Positions 44,673-54,501 of a stretch of 64,000 bases of DNA are shown in pieces. Location of the stretch: positions 310,001 to 374,000 of the forward strand of contig JANEZZ010000795.1 in the NCBI GenBank assembly GCA_026122225.1. The letters are read 5' to 3'. The notes beneath the pieces are model-generated. The model was not told the origin of the DNA. It made no database searches and worked only from the letters and a program-made list of their open reading frames with translations. Origin of the DNA: Heloderma charlesbogerti. Lineage: Eukaryota; Chordata; Lepidosauria; Squamata; Helodermatidae. Position numbers and translations under genes: made by a program. Positions within the stretch are counted from its first letter, which is position 1; every line of letters begins with the position of its first letter.

Positions 44673-45053
44673 GGCTCAAGGTGTCTCCTTACTGAAGGCT
44701 CAAGGTGTCTCCTTACTGAAGGCTCAAGGTGTCTCCTTACTGAAGGCTCAAGGTGTCTCCTTACTGAAGGCTCAAGGTGTCTCCTTACTGAAGGCTCAAG
44801 GTGTCTCCTTACTGAAGGCTCAAGGTGTCTCCTTACTGAAGGCTCAAGATGTCTCCTTACTGAGGGCTCAAGATGTCTCCTTACTGAAGGCTCAAGATGT
44901 CTTACTGAAGGCTCAAGATGTCTCCTTACTGAAGGCTCAAGATGTCTCCTTACTGAAGGCTCAAGATGTCTCCTTACTGAAGGCTCAAGATGTCTCTTTA
45001 CTGAAGGCTCAAACTGTCTCTTTACTGAAGGCTCAAACTGTCTCCTTATTGTT
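44673..45053. repeat. 24-bp minisatellite, 16 units
   Basis: Unit GGCTCAAGGTGTCTCCTTAC followed by TGAA. Variants run in blocks: seven GGTG units, seven GATG units (one 21 nt long), then two AACTG units. The first and last units match single-copy intron sequence of the sister units, so it arose by local amplification just upstream of the U5 splice acceptor. It is stop-free on both strands, which produces long artefactual ORFs. Confidence 0.95.
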
Positions 45054-45062
45054 TTGTCACAG

Positions 45063-45125
45063 GTCAAGAAGGATCTATGGCTACTATATATTTTATCATG
45101 CAATCAGGATCTTCCACAGTTGGTG
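45063..45125 (+). other. Exon-like segment U5, 63 nt, phase 1-1, open
   Basis: Acceptor TTGTTTTGTCACAG, donor GTAAGG. Phase-1 reading QEGSMATIYFIMQSGSSTVG. Confidence 0.6.
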
Positions 45126-45576
45126 GTAAGGAAACTGCCAAGTCTTACATCTTGGGCATCTCCTCTTGTTTGTGGTGTTTCCAAGGGCACAAATGACCAG
45201 CCAGAGAGCGGCAGCAAACAGGCCTGGTGTCAGCACTCGTAGAGGGAGACTGCCGCAACAGCTGGGCTGAGCCAGGACATGGGCTCCAACTTTGGAAAAT
45301 CCACTCTGAGGTCGGAGCTCTGTCTATGGCTTTGGAGGGGGGTTTTCTGCACAATTGTATGGCCCCTGAAACACTGTCTAGGGAAGCACAGGACTGCTCT
45401 CTCCGTCCACAGTCTAAAATTACCTCGCTGCACCACTGGGCATTCGTCATGTTTTTGGCAGAATGTTTCCTGGAGATACCCACAAAGGAGGAGTTCTGGA
45501 GCAAAATCATTGCAACTCTAGCCAGAACTAGGGATACTCCAATACCTCAGCATGTCTGCTTTTTGTTTCCTTGCAG

Positions 45577-45641
45577 GTCAAGGAGGTTTCCAGGCCTCGG
45601 GACATCTTATTTCTTCCAACCACACCTTCCCAGATTTATCA
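45577..45641 (+). other. Exon-like segment U6, 65 nt
   Basis: Acceptor TTTGTTTCCTTGCAG, donor GTAAGT. Phase-1 reading begins QGGFQASGHLISSNHTFPDL. Two extra nucleotides relative to U1 change the exit phase. No further unit is seen downstream. Confidence 0.55.
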
Positions 45642-46240
45642 GTAAGTGTTATGGAAGCTGAGATCTTGAATACTGGGCTTGGGTACATTCCCATCCCTGT
45701 GATTCACCTGCTGTTAGGCAATAGGAGATCAAAATGCCACTGTGTGAAAAGCACAAACTTGCCCATGCTTTGGCGGCTGCCTGTCCCCTTCTGGGCTGGA
45801 TGATTACAGCTACGAACGTGGCAGCGTGAACTTCTTGGCACAATTGAACCTTAAGTTTCATTGACCTCCACTTCTGGGATCTGTCTATACCCAGATATGC
45901 TCCCTTCAGCCTGTTCTGAATCATTTCTCAGAGCAAACCCAAACCATACTTGAGCTTTGAAGAGAAAGTCCTGCGAGTCCATTTTTGATTAGTTTAGCAA
46001 ATCTTCCCATCCATATGGAAGGGAAGGTATGGAGCGCACAGCCTCCAAACTGACAGTTCATTCATTGATGGGTATGAAGCTTTGAGGCCTACAGAGGCAA
46101 GGCGGGGGGGAGGTCAGACTGAGAGGCCTGGAGGGGGGAGTTGTTGGGAGGGGGTTTCCCAGAGAGGAGTAGTTTCATTTCCCCAGTTAATTTTCAGTAT
46201 CTTCAGGTTTGAAGCAGTACTTTTGGTTCTGAGGGAGGAG
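45642..46240. other. Unassigned stretch downstream of the array
   Basis: No exon, gene or repeat with clear ends is seen. If the array belongs to a plus-strand gene, its terminal exon is not evident here. Confidence 0.4.
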
Positions 46241-46242
46241 GG

Positions 46243-46435
46243 TATATAAAGAGAGAGTCAGTGAACCTGTAGGGTCAGTCAGGAAGACCAGAGTATAAAG
46301 AGAGAGCAAGAAGAAGCAGCCTGGAGAGGTAAGTGGCAGAGCACTGGCTCCTTTCAGAGACGTGGTACTTCAGAGGAATTTTGGAGGCTTTGGAGGGTTT
46401 GCAAGGATTGCACGAACTCAAATGAACTTTACAAG
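46243..46435 (+). promoter_or_regulatory. Candidate TATA promoter and non-coding first exon
   Basis: TATATAAA at 46243-46250 is followed about 80 nt later by a strong donor CTGGAGAG|GTAAGT (46329) and, further on, by CTTTACAAG|GTGAGG (46436). The second donor is conserved in the inverted paralogue (reverse complement of about 59284). No downstream coding exon is identified, and it may be the promoter of a dispersed repeat. Confidence 0.35.
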
Positions 46436-46712
46436 GTGAGGTGGCTGAGGGCTTTTTCTAGCTTTTTTAAAACTGTAGAACCTATTTAAAAGCCCCAGCA
46501 GTTTCTCGATCATGACACCACATAGTCCTAACCCCCCCGCCTTTAGGATTATTTGAGTCCCACAGCTATTTAGGAGAAATTAAAGTGGAGGGGGAGAAAG
46601 CAGTTTGTGGAGACTGATTGCATCCTTTGCTGTACTGAAGCTATTGAACTTCCGCAGAAGCCAAAGGTTCCAGTTTGGGGCCGTAAAATGAGATGCTGTG
46701 TGAAATACCAGT
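46345..46712 (+). repeat. Inverted duplication, block A
   Basis: Matches the reverse complement of 59050-59375 plus about 58440-58508 (for example AAACTGTAGAACCTATTTAAA, GGAGAAAGCAGTTTGTGGAG, GATGCTGTGTGAAATACCAG). Confidence 0.88.
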
Positions 46713-46715
46713 ATT

Positions 46716-49700
46716 TATTTGTTATTTATTTATTTGTTTATTTCATTATTTCATTTATTTATTTCATTTCTATACCGCCCAATAGCTGAAGCTCTCTGGG
46801 CGGTTCACAAAAATTAAAACCAAACAACACACAATAAAACAATTTAAAATATATTTAAATTTAACCACAATATAACAATACAACCACAATAAAACCTAGC
46901 AGCAGTGCAGGAGTTTAAAATACAGATTTAAAACAGCAAAGATAAAGATTTAGAAAGCTAAAATGCTAAAATGCCTGGGAAAATAAAAAGGTCTTCACCT
47001 GGTGCCGAAAGGAATACAATGTAGGCGCCAGGCGAACCTCACTAGGGAGCTCATTCCAGAGCCGGGGTGCCACAGCAGAAAAAGCCCTCCTCCTAGTAGC
47101 CACCCGCCTCACTTCCTTTGGCAGGGGCTCACGGAGAAGGGCTGCTGCTGTTGATCTTAAGGTCCGGGCAGGCACATATGGGAGGAGGCGATCCTTCAGG
47201 TAACCTGGCCCCAAGCCGTTAAGGGCTTTGAATGTTAACACCAGCACTTTGAATCGGGCCCGGAAATGGACTGGCAGCCAGTGCAGCTGGAAAAGTACTG
47301 GCGTAATATGAGCTCGCAGGCCAGTCCCTGTTAACAATCTTGCTGCCCTATTTTGGACCAGCTGAAGTTTCCGGACCGTTTTCAAAGGCAGCCCCACGTA
47401 TAACGCATTGCAGTAATCCAGACGAGAAGTTATCAGAGCATGGATAACTGTAGCTAGGCTATCTCTGTCCAGATAAGGGCGTAGTTGGTATACCAGCCTA
47501 AGCTGATAAAAAGTGCTCCATGCCACTGAGTTCACCTGTGCCTCAAGTGACAGTTCTGGATCCAAGAGCACCCCCAAACTACGAACGTGATCCTTTAGGG
47601 GGAGTGCAACCCCCTCCAGAACAGGTTGAATATCACCTAGCCGGGCAGACGAACCACCCAGTAACAGTACCTCCGTCTTGTCTGGATTGAGTTTCAGTTT
47701 ATTGGCCCCCATCCAGTCCATTACTGTGCCCAGGCACTGATTCAGAACAGCCACTGCCTCACCTGGTTTTGATGAGAAAGAAAGGTAGAGCTGGGTGTCA
47801 TCTGCATATTGATGGCACCTCAGCCCACACCTCCAGATAACCTCCCCCAGCGGTTTCATGTAGATGTTAAACAGCACGGGGGATAAAATAGAGCCCTGTG
47901 GAACCCCATGGCACAATTGCCATGGCACAGAGCAATAATCCCCCAGCACCACCTTCTGGAATCAGCCATCCAAGTAGGAGCGGAACCACTGTAGTGCAGT
48001 GCCTCCGACTCCTAACCCAGACAACCTATCCAGAAGGATACCATGGTCGATGGTATCGAAAGCCGCTGAGAGGTCCAGGAGAATCAACAGGGTCGCACTC
48101 CCCCTGTCCCTCTCCCGGCAGAGGTCATCCCACAGGGTGACCAAGGCAGTTTCCGTTCCAAAACCAGGCCTGAAGCCCGATTGAAATGGATCTAGATAAT
48201 CCGTTTCATTCAACAGTGCCTGGAGCTGTCCTACAACCACCCGCTCAAGCACCTTGCCCAGGAAGGGGACGTTGGCCACTGGCCTATAATTGTTAACATC
48301 CTCTGGGTCCAGGTTAGGCTTTTTCAGGAGTGGTCTAATTACCGCCTCTTTTAAAGCGGCAGGCACCACTCCCTCTCTCAAGGAGGAATTTACAACCTCC
48401 TGGACCCAGCCAGACATCCCCTCCTTGTTTGATTTAATAAACCATGAAGGGCAAGGGTCAAGCACAAAAGTGGTCGATCGGACTTGGCCAAGCACCTTGT
48501 CCGCATCCTCAGGCCTCAGTAACTGAAACTCATCCAATAAAACTGGACCAGACGGTGCTCTGAACGCCTCTACCAATGGAACTGCATTAATTGTGGTATC
48601 CAATTCATGACGAATCTGAGCGACTTTATCCTCAAAGTGCTGTGCAAACTTGTCACAGCGTGCTACCGAGGATTCCACCATCTCTCTCCCTGGCCCAGAA
48701 TGTAACAGGCCGTGAACCACTCGGAAAAGCTCCGCTGGACGACACTGAGAAGATGCAATGCTGGTGGAAAAGAACTGTCTCTTTGCCACCCTCACCGCCA
48801 CAGAGTTGGCTCGATAGTGGGCTCTTACCTGTGTTCGGTCAGACTCAGCACGAGTTTTCCTCCACCTGCGTTCTAGCCGTCTCCCCTCTTGCTTCATTGC
48901 CCTTAGCTCAGGTGTATACCAAGGAGCTGGCCGCGCTCTGCTCAGAGGGAGAGGGCGCTTGGGCGCGATCGTGTCAACCACCCGAGTCATCTCTGCATTT
49001 CACAGAGCGACCTGGGCTTCAACAGGAGCACCAGCCATACCAGCAGGAAAATCCCCCAGAGCCCTCTGGAATCCATCAGAATCCATTAATCTCCGGGGGC
49101 GGACCATTTTAATAGGTCCCCCACCCTTGCAGAGGGGGAAGGCTGCCAGGAGTCTAAACCTCAGCAGGAAGTGATCTGACCATGACAAAGGGACAGATGT
49201 TAATTCCTCCACTTTCAGATCACCATCCACCTGCCCAGTCGAGAAAACCAGATCAAGCGTGTGTCCTTTTATATGCGTTGGGCCGATGACATGCTGGGAC
49301 AGCCCCATGGTTGTCATGGCAGCCATGAAGTTCTGAGCTGCCCCGGATACAGCGGCCTCAGCATGGAAGTTGAGATCCCCCAGGATCATCATCCTAGGGG
49401 TCCTCAACACCAAGTCCGAGACCACCTCCGTCAGCTCAGGCAGGGAGTCTGATGGGCAGCGGGGTGGGTGGTATACCAACAGAATCCCTAATCTGTCCCG
49501 GGTACCCAACACAAGGTACAAACACTCAAGATCTGCACTCGAATGAGCAGGAAGCCTGGAGAGGGAGATTGAATTCCTATAGACCACGGCAACCCCCCCT
49601 CCCCGACCCTCAAGGAGGGCACAGCTGGGAGAGAGTGACCCCTCCCAGTTCCCCCACCCAGGTCTCAGTAATACATACCAGGTCAGCCCCCTCATCCACA

Positions 49701-50310
49701 ATCAAATCATGGATGAGGGAGATTTTATTTTGGGCCGACCTGGCATTCAGCAGCAGCACCACCAGACCCGAGGGCAGACTGGTAAGGCTGCCAGGAACCA
49801 GAAGAGGGGACAGCTGTAAGGTGTCCAGCCCCTCTTCTCCTCAGCTGGCCTGTTAATCCCCCAACGCTATACCTCCCCCTGCCCGTGACCACAGTTATAG
49901 TGGCACCTCCCCGACCCCCTGAGTTGCCCAATAGTCCTCCCAGGCACATATTAAAATGTTAGGATATAAAATGCACAACAGTTTAAAAGAATATAAAAGA
50001 TAAAAGAGAACAGCAGCTAAGAAGGAGCAGATAAAGTCCACGTTTGCCCCTTTCCCCTTGTCTTTAAAGCTGCTGCCCTCTGCTGCTGCTATTTGCTGCT
50101 GGTATATGTGGCTGCTGGTGTCTCTGGAGAGGCAGGTGGGTAGGTCTTCAGATCCTACGTGACTCCAAGTGTGACGCTAAGTGCGCACTTAGCGTCGCAC
50201 TCGGGCGACGCCGAGGCGCTGCCTCTGGCAGCCCCGCCTTAAGTACCTATTGGCTGGGGCAGAAGCAGGCTCAGGATCCACCTGGTGCAGCTGCTGGCTG
50301 GTCCTCCTTC
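46716..50310 (-). mobile_element. L2 LINE, near full length, two in-frame stops
   Basis: ORF2 is in one frame through 49701-46966. The endonuclease start (LLLNARSAQNKISLIHDLI, VCITETWV, 49780-49640) sits in a different frame, then GRGGGVAVVYR, MILGDLNFH and WSDHF follow. RT part: [74 protein letters not shown]-terminus [20 protein letters not shown]. Stops TGA at 49000-49002 and 47962-47964 both replace expected Trp. The 3' terminus (GAACCGCCCAGAGAGC...GGGCGGTATAGAAATG) is at 46720-46800. The CpG-rich 5' part reaches about 50310. It inserted between blocks A and B of the inverted duplication. Confidence 0.93.
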
Positions 50311-51200
50311 CCCAGGCTCCTTTCTTCCCATGGGCATGTAAGAGCAGAAAAGAAAATTAGGGGGGGAGAGTTTTTTGCACCTCAAAACAATCCTACACCA
50401 GAGATTAGGGATAGTGACCTCCTAATGGTCACCTTAAACACCTTCTGATTAGGATCGCTCATCCCCTGGGTGACTTGACAGTTTTTACTTTGTGTTTTAG
50501 ACTTTGAGAAAAGGAAACTTTACGCATGGCTAGTGCAAAAACCACTGGACCTTAACTGTCTGAAATTTGGTAGGTTCAGTCAGCTCTATAGGGCCTGCTA
50601 AGTCCCCAAATTCCATGAATTTATGTGGAAGCACAAAAAAATTACAGCTCTTTACTTTGACAGATTTTCTAGGAAAAAGCAAATTTTACCTGTGGCTAGC
50701 ACAAAAGCCACTACACCTAACTGTCTGAACTTTGGCAGGCTCAGTCATCTCTATGGGGGCTGCTAGGTCCCCAAATTCCATGCATGTATGGGGAAGCCAA
50801 AAAAAAAAAAATAGCCCTTTGCTTTGACGCATTTTCTTTAAAAAAGCAAACTTGACCTGTGACTATCACAAAAATCACTGGACATAACTGCCTGAAATTT
50901 GGCAGGTTCCATCAGCTCTATGGGGGTTGCCAGGTATCGAAATTCCATGCACGTGTTTGGAAGCACAAAAAAATGACAGCTCTTTGCTTTGACAGATTTT
51001 CTTGAAAATAGCAAATTTTACCTGTGACTAGCACAAAAGCCACTGGACTAAACTGCCTGAAATTTGTCAGATTCAATCAGCTCCATGGGAGCTATCATGC
51101 CTCCAAATATCATGTATTTATTGTACAAATGAAAAAAGTTATGGCCATTTTTGTTTTCCAATGCAAATCAATGGGAAAATGTAAAAAATTAGGACAGCTC
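50311..51200 (+). repeat. Inverted duplication, block B, with internal tandem repeats
   Basis: Matches the reverse complement of 57830-58440. Within it, about four to five units of roughly 150 bp (50490-51150) repeat TGACAGATTTTCTNGAAAA, CTAGCACAAAAGCCACTGGA, CTGAAATTTGGCAGGTTC and CCAAATTCCATGCATGT. Confidence 0.88.
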
Positions 51201-51539
51201 AAAAGATCCGGTGCACATCTCAGAAAGATCCGGGGCCTGTGCCCAGGTGGGCCCACATCTAATGATACCCCTGAGATGCAGCCTCTACCTCTTTCTGTAT
51301 AAGCTTTCTCAGTCCTCATGGTGGCTCTCTCTGGTTGGATTTTTAGGACGTCTTGTGTCTGTTGATACCAGGATCCACGTGGTGGCAAATTGAGCTTCTT
51401 CGGCACAACTTCTGGAAGCCTTGACCCAGACCATATTGGGATGCCTCAGCTAGACAGGCCCAAGGCCTCAATATGCTGATGCCATGCTGCTCGCTCGCTT
51501 TCTTCCATCTGATGCCAAGGAGGCTGTGAAGGCCCTGGA

Positions 51540-52520
51540 TGGTGGGCTAGTGAACTGAATCTTAACTCGGGCAGGCCCAAGACCTTTTGCTGCCTGAGGC
51601 AAGAGGCAAGGTGGCACCCTTGCCCATTCCATGTACTGAAGCTGACTGGACTGGCAGTTGACCCTGATTTCAACACTGGTAATGGGAGGGCGGTTTCATT
51701 GACTACGCTAAAGCCTTTGATTGTGTGGATCACAACAAACTCTGGCAAATTCTTAAAGAGATGGGAGTACCAGACCACCTTACCTGTCTCCTGAGAAACC
51801 TGTACGAGGGTCAAGAAGCAACAGTAAGAACCAGACATGGAACAACCGAGTGGTTCAAAATTGGGAAAGGAGTACGACAAGGCTGCATATTGTCACCCTG
51901 CTTATTTAACTTATATGCGGAGTACATCATGAGAAATGCCGGGTTGGATGAATCAGAGGTCGGAATTAAGATTGCTGGGAGAATTATCAACAACCTCCGA
52001 TATGCAGACGATACCACCCTAATGGCAGAAAGCGAAGAGGATCTCAAGAGCCTCTTGTTGAGGGTGAAAGAGGAGAGTGCAAAAGCTGGTTTGAAACTCA
52101 ACATTAAAAAAACGAAGATCATGGCATCTGGCCCCATCACTTCCTGGCATATGGAAGGAGAAGAAATGGAAGCAGTGACAGATTTTATGTTCTTGGGCTC
52201 CAAGATCACCGCAGACGGTGACTGTAGCCATGAAATTAAAAGACGCTTGCTCCTTGGGAGGAAAGCTATGGCAAACCTAGACAGCATAGTAAGAAGCAGA
52301 GACATCACCGTGCCGACAAAGATTCGTATAATCAAAGCTATGGTTTTCCCAGTAGTAACTTATAGCTGTGAGAGCTGGACTATAAGGAAGGCTGAGCACT
52401 GAAGAATTGATGCTTTCAAACTGTGGTGCTGGAGGCCTGCTGTCGCCCGCCTCCCCCCACTGCCTGAAGCAGTTGCCTCACTCTGCCTAATGCTAGGGCT
52501 GGCCCTGGGCTTAATCCAGG
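51540..52520. repeat. Dispersed repeat split by a BovB fragment
   Basis: Left half CAAGACCTTTTGCTGCCTGA to about 51688, right half from about 52434 (CAGTTGCCTCACTCTGCC, GGGCTGGCCCTGG). Related to 21720-22000. Confidence 0.65.
51690..52433 (+). mobile_element. BovB ORF2 RT fragment, both ends missing
   Basis: Open reading frame 51725-52402: DHNKLWQILKEMGVPDHLTC, GVRQGCILSPCLFNLYAEYI, YADDTTLMAESEEDL, LNIKKTKIMASGPITSWH, SCESWTIRKAE. The catalytic YADD is intact. Loss of the 3' end is not the usual product of target-primed insertion, so later deletion or copying of part of an element is likely. Confidence 0.92.
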
Positions 52521-53640
52521 CAATAAAGAGGCACAGCTGGTTGGCACGAAAGCTGATCTTAGATCAGGTATGCAGCCTCTGCTGGGTGTGGCCCTTTGAA
52601 GGGCCTGGTTGGAAGCTTCAGGTGCTCCTGGGGTTCTCTGTTTCTCCGTTCAAAAGCCACGGGGCTGAAATGTGCCCAACTTTGCATGCATACCCCCACC
52701 AAATACTCAGAAGATATGTATTTTCTGCTATAGGCTGAACTTGAAGCACTCGCCTCCTGCTGTCTATACTCTTGCCACTAGGGGGAAACAGAGTTCTGTG
52801 TTCTTAATGTTAACACAAATGCCGCTTTCCGTTGCCGTCCAGTACTTCGCGATCGCTTGAGTTTTAAGGTCGGATCCCAAAATTAACATATGAGCTATCT
52901 GAATTTGTATGATTATACTTTTAAGGCATTCCTAGCTGTGTATGTTTTCTGCGTGTCTAACAGAAAGCATTTTTATATTCGTACGGAGACTGACTGTACA
53001 AAAACAGACTTTTGAAGAGAGAGTACAATAACACTCAACATCTCGTTGAAAACTCTATAGATTGGTAGGAAGGAGATCTCCCACCATGACAAATTAGTCT
53101 ACCTTTTTAAAATCATGTTCTAAGAAAGCCTTGCTCCCTAAAGGAGGGCTTGGTTGTTTAAGCCTCTGTTGCTGGAATGTACACTTCACAACGTGCCAAT
53201 TCATTGTCACCCAGCCGGACGTAACACAGATTCAATGTTTATAATGTGGTTTCTTTTATGTTTTGCCTCAAATGTGAATCTTCAAACGTCGTGGACTATA
53301 GCGGGGGGTAGGCAGACCCAATATTGTTATTGACTGATTGGTTTTTATGTACCATGAAAACTCTTTAGGATATAGCCTGGAATCTTATGAACCTTTTATG
53401 TTGTCCCTCTGAAGAAAACAAATCTGATGCTTCAGCACATACTGTCTTGGGGGGGGGGGGATTATGTACCTCTGTGCCCTCTCGAGGATGGAGCATTAAT
53501 TCTGTAACAGAACACTCCCAGGGACAATATTGCACAACACCATCCTTTGTAATCTGACATTTTCCCCAGTGTATAGATTTTCAAATCAGTTGTCTGATGG
53601 ACTTGTGACATTTTTCTTCAAAAACCAATAAAGTGGTACT
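52521..53640 (+). other. Unassigned stretch ending in a polyadenylation signal
   Basis: AATAAA at 53627-53632 is followed by a GT/T-rich segment (TGTTTGTTGTCC). The stretch could be a 3' UTR or the 3' end of a retroelement; the wording CCTCTGAAGAAAACAAATC and GCTTCAGCACATA recalls Penelope-like tails. No coding exon upstream is recognised. Confidence 0.35.
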
Positions 53641-53712
53641 TTTCAATCAATGTTTGTTGTCCTGCACTTAGTTAACTCTGCCAAGGTCATCCTTCCTTCC
53701 TTGGGTATGACT

Positions 53713-53717
<5 letters not shown>

Positions 53718-53746
<29 letters not shown>
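53718..53746. repeat. (CT)n microsatellite
   Basis: Uninterrupted CT dinucleotides. Confidence 0.95.
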
Positions 53747-53747
<1 letters not shown>

Positions 53748-53814
53748 GATCTTCAGTTCGCAGTGAAACTCAGTGCTACAAAACGTGGCTAATGCTATAA
53801 ACGCTTGTGTCATT

Positions 53815-54412
53815 CATAGAGGCCAGCCAGGGCAGTTTACAAAAAGTTCGAAATATAAAAACCATAATCAAACAAGAACATAGTAAATCATTAACAACAA
53901 CACTAAAAACCACCACAATGATTAAAAAGCCAAGTTAAAAAGATGCTGCTTGACCCTGTACCTGAACACACAGTTGCGACTCCAGCAGGAGAGCATTCCA
54001 CAGTTCGGGAGCATTGCAGGAGGAAGCCCTTTCTAGACAAGCAGGCCCCTACAAGCGAGGATGTCTTCAAAAGGGCCTCTCCTGCTGATCTTAATAACTG
54101 AGCAGGTTCATACCAAGATACGTGGTCCCACCAATAGCCGGATACAAACAATTTAGAGCTTGCAGGCAACTTGTGGCCCTCCAGAATTTTTTGGCCTACA
54201 ACTCCCATCATCCCTCACCATTAGCTATGCAGCTAGGGCTGATGAGAATTGTAGGTCAAAATGTTGAGAGGGCCACAAGCTGCCCACCGTTGCTTTAAAG
54301 GTTCACAGTGGCACCTTGAATTGAGCCTGGAAAACAATAGGCAGCTGGTGCAGGTTTTTCAGGACAGGTGTAACATGGTCTCAATACTGTGCACCAGTTA
54401 GCAGCCTAGCAA
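53815..54412 (-). mobile_element. Old L2 LINE 3' fragment, split by a MITE
   Basis: Parallels 46800-47360: GAGCATTCCACAGTTCGGGA, CTTGAATTGAGCCTGGAAAA, GTGTAACATGGTCTCAATAC. A foldback MITE occupies 54174-54296 (AACTTGTGGCCCTCCAGAA / GAGAGGGCCACAAGCT). Confidence 0.75.
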
Positions 54413-54414
54413 CT

Positions 54415-54501
54415 CTTCATAAAAACCGATGTTTTGTGTAACTCTCCTCTACCTCTTCCTTGTTATGCACAAGCTCTCAATGTATCTTCCTCCCCATTTG
54501 T
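54415..54501 (+). repeat. 87-bp tandem unit, left of the BovB
   Basis: CTTCATAAAAACCGATG to CCTCCCCATTTGT; paired with 57717-57803. Confidence 0.9.

Larger units (their letters stand above)
38632..45641 (+). repeat. Tandem array of six exon-like units
   Basis: Each unit of about 0.5 kb has an upstream block (TTTGGAACAAATTTGTTCCA-like, then a T-rich tract and CTTGCAG), a short exon-like segment, and a downstream block (GTAAGTCTTGGAACACTGAG-like). Introns also share CAAATACTGCCAAATGTGCC-type and ATATTTGGAGAATAT-type wording. Units start at 38632, 41945, 43003, 43553, 45063 and 45577; spacing departs from 0.5 kb where elements have inserted. Whether it is transcribed is unknown. I do not recognise the encoded peptide. 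Confidence 0.72.

Noticed and set aside
44673..45053. CRISPR-like array
   Set aside because: The units are directly contiguous with no spacers, and the setting is vertebrate DNA.
44302..45242. Repetitive ORFs (AQGVSLLK and GSRCLLTE repeats, and the antisense)
   Set aside because: They arise from a 24-bp (multiple of 3) minisatellite fused to a foldback element. The frame does not match that of the neighbouring exon-like segment, and three frames are open at once.
46966..49701. Reverse-transcriptase host genes (three large minus ORFs)
   Set aside because: They are one L2 ORF in a single frame interrupted by two stop codons.
53627..53632. 3' end of a real gene
   Set aside because: AATAAA and a GT-rich downstream element are present, but no coding exon could be tied to it and the sequence may be a Penelope-like tail; left as unassigned.
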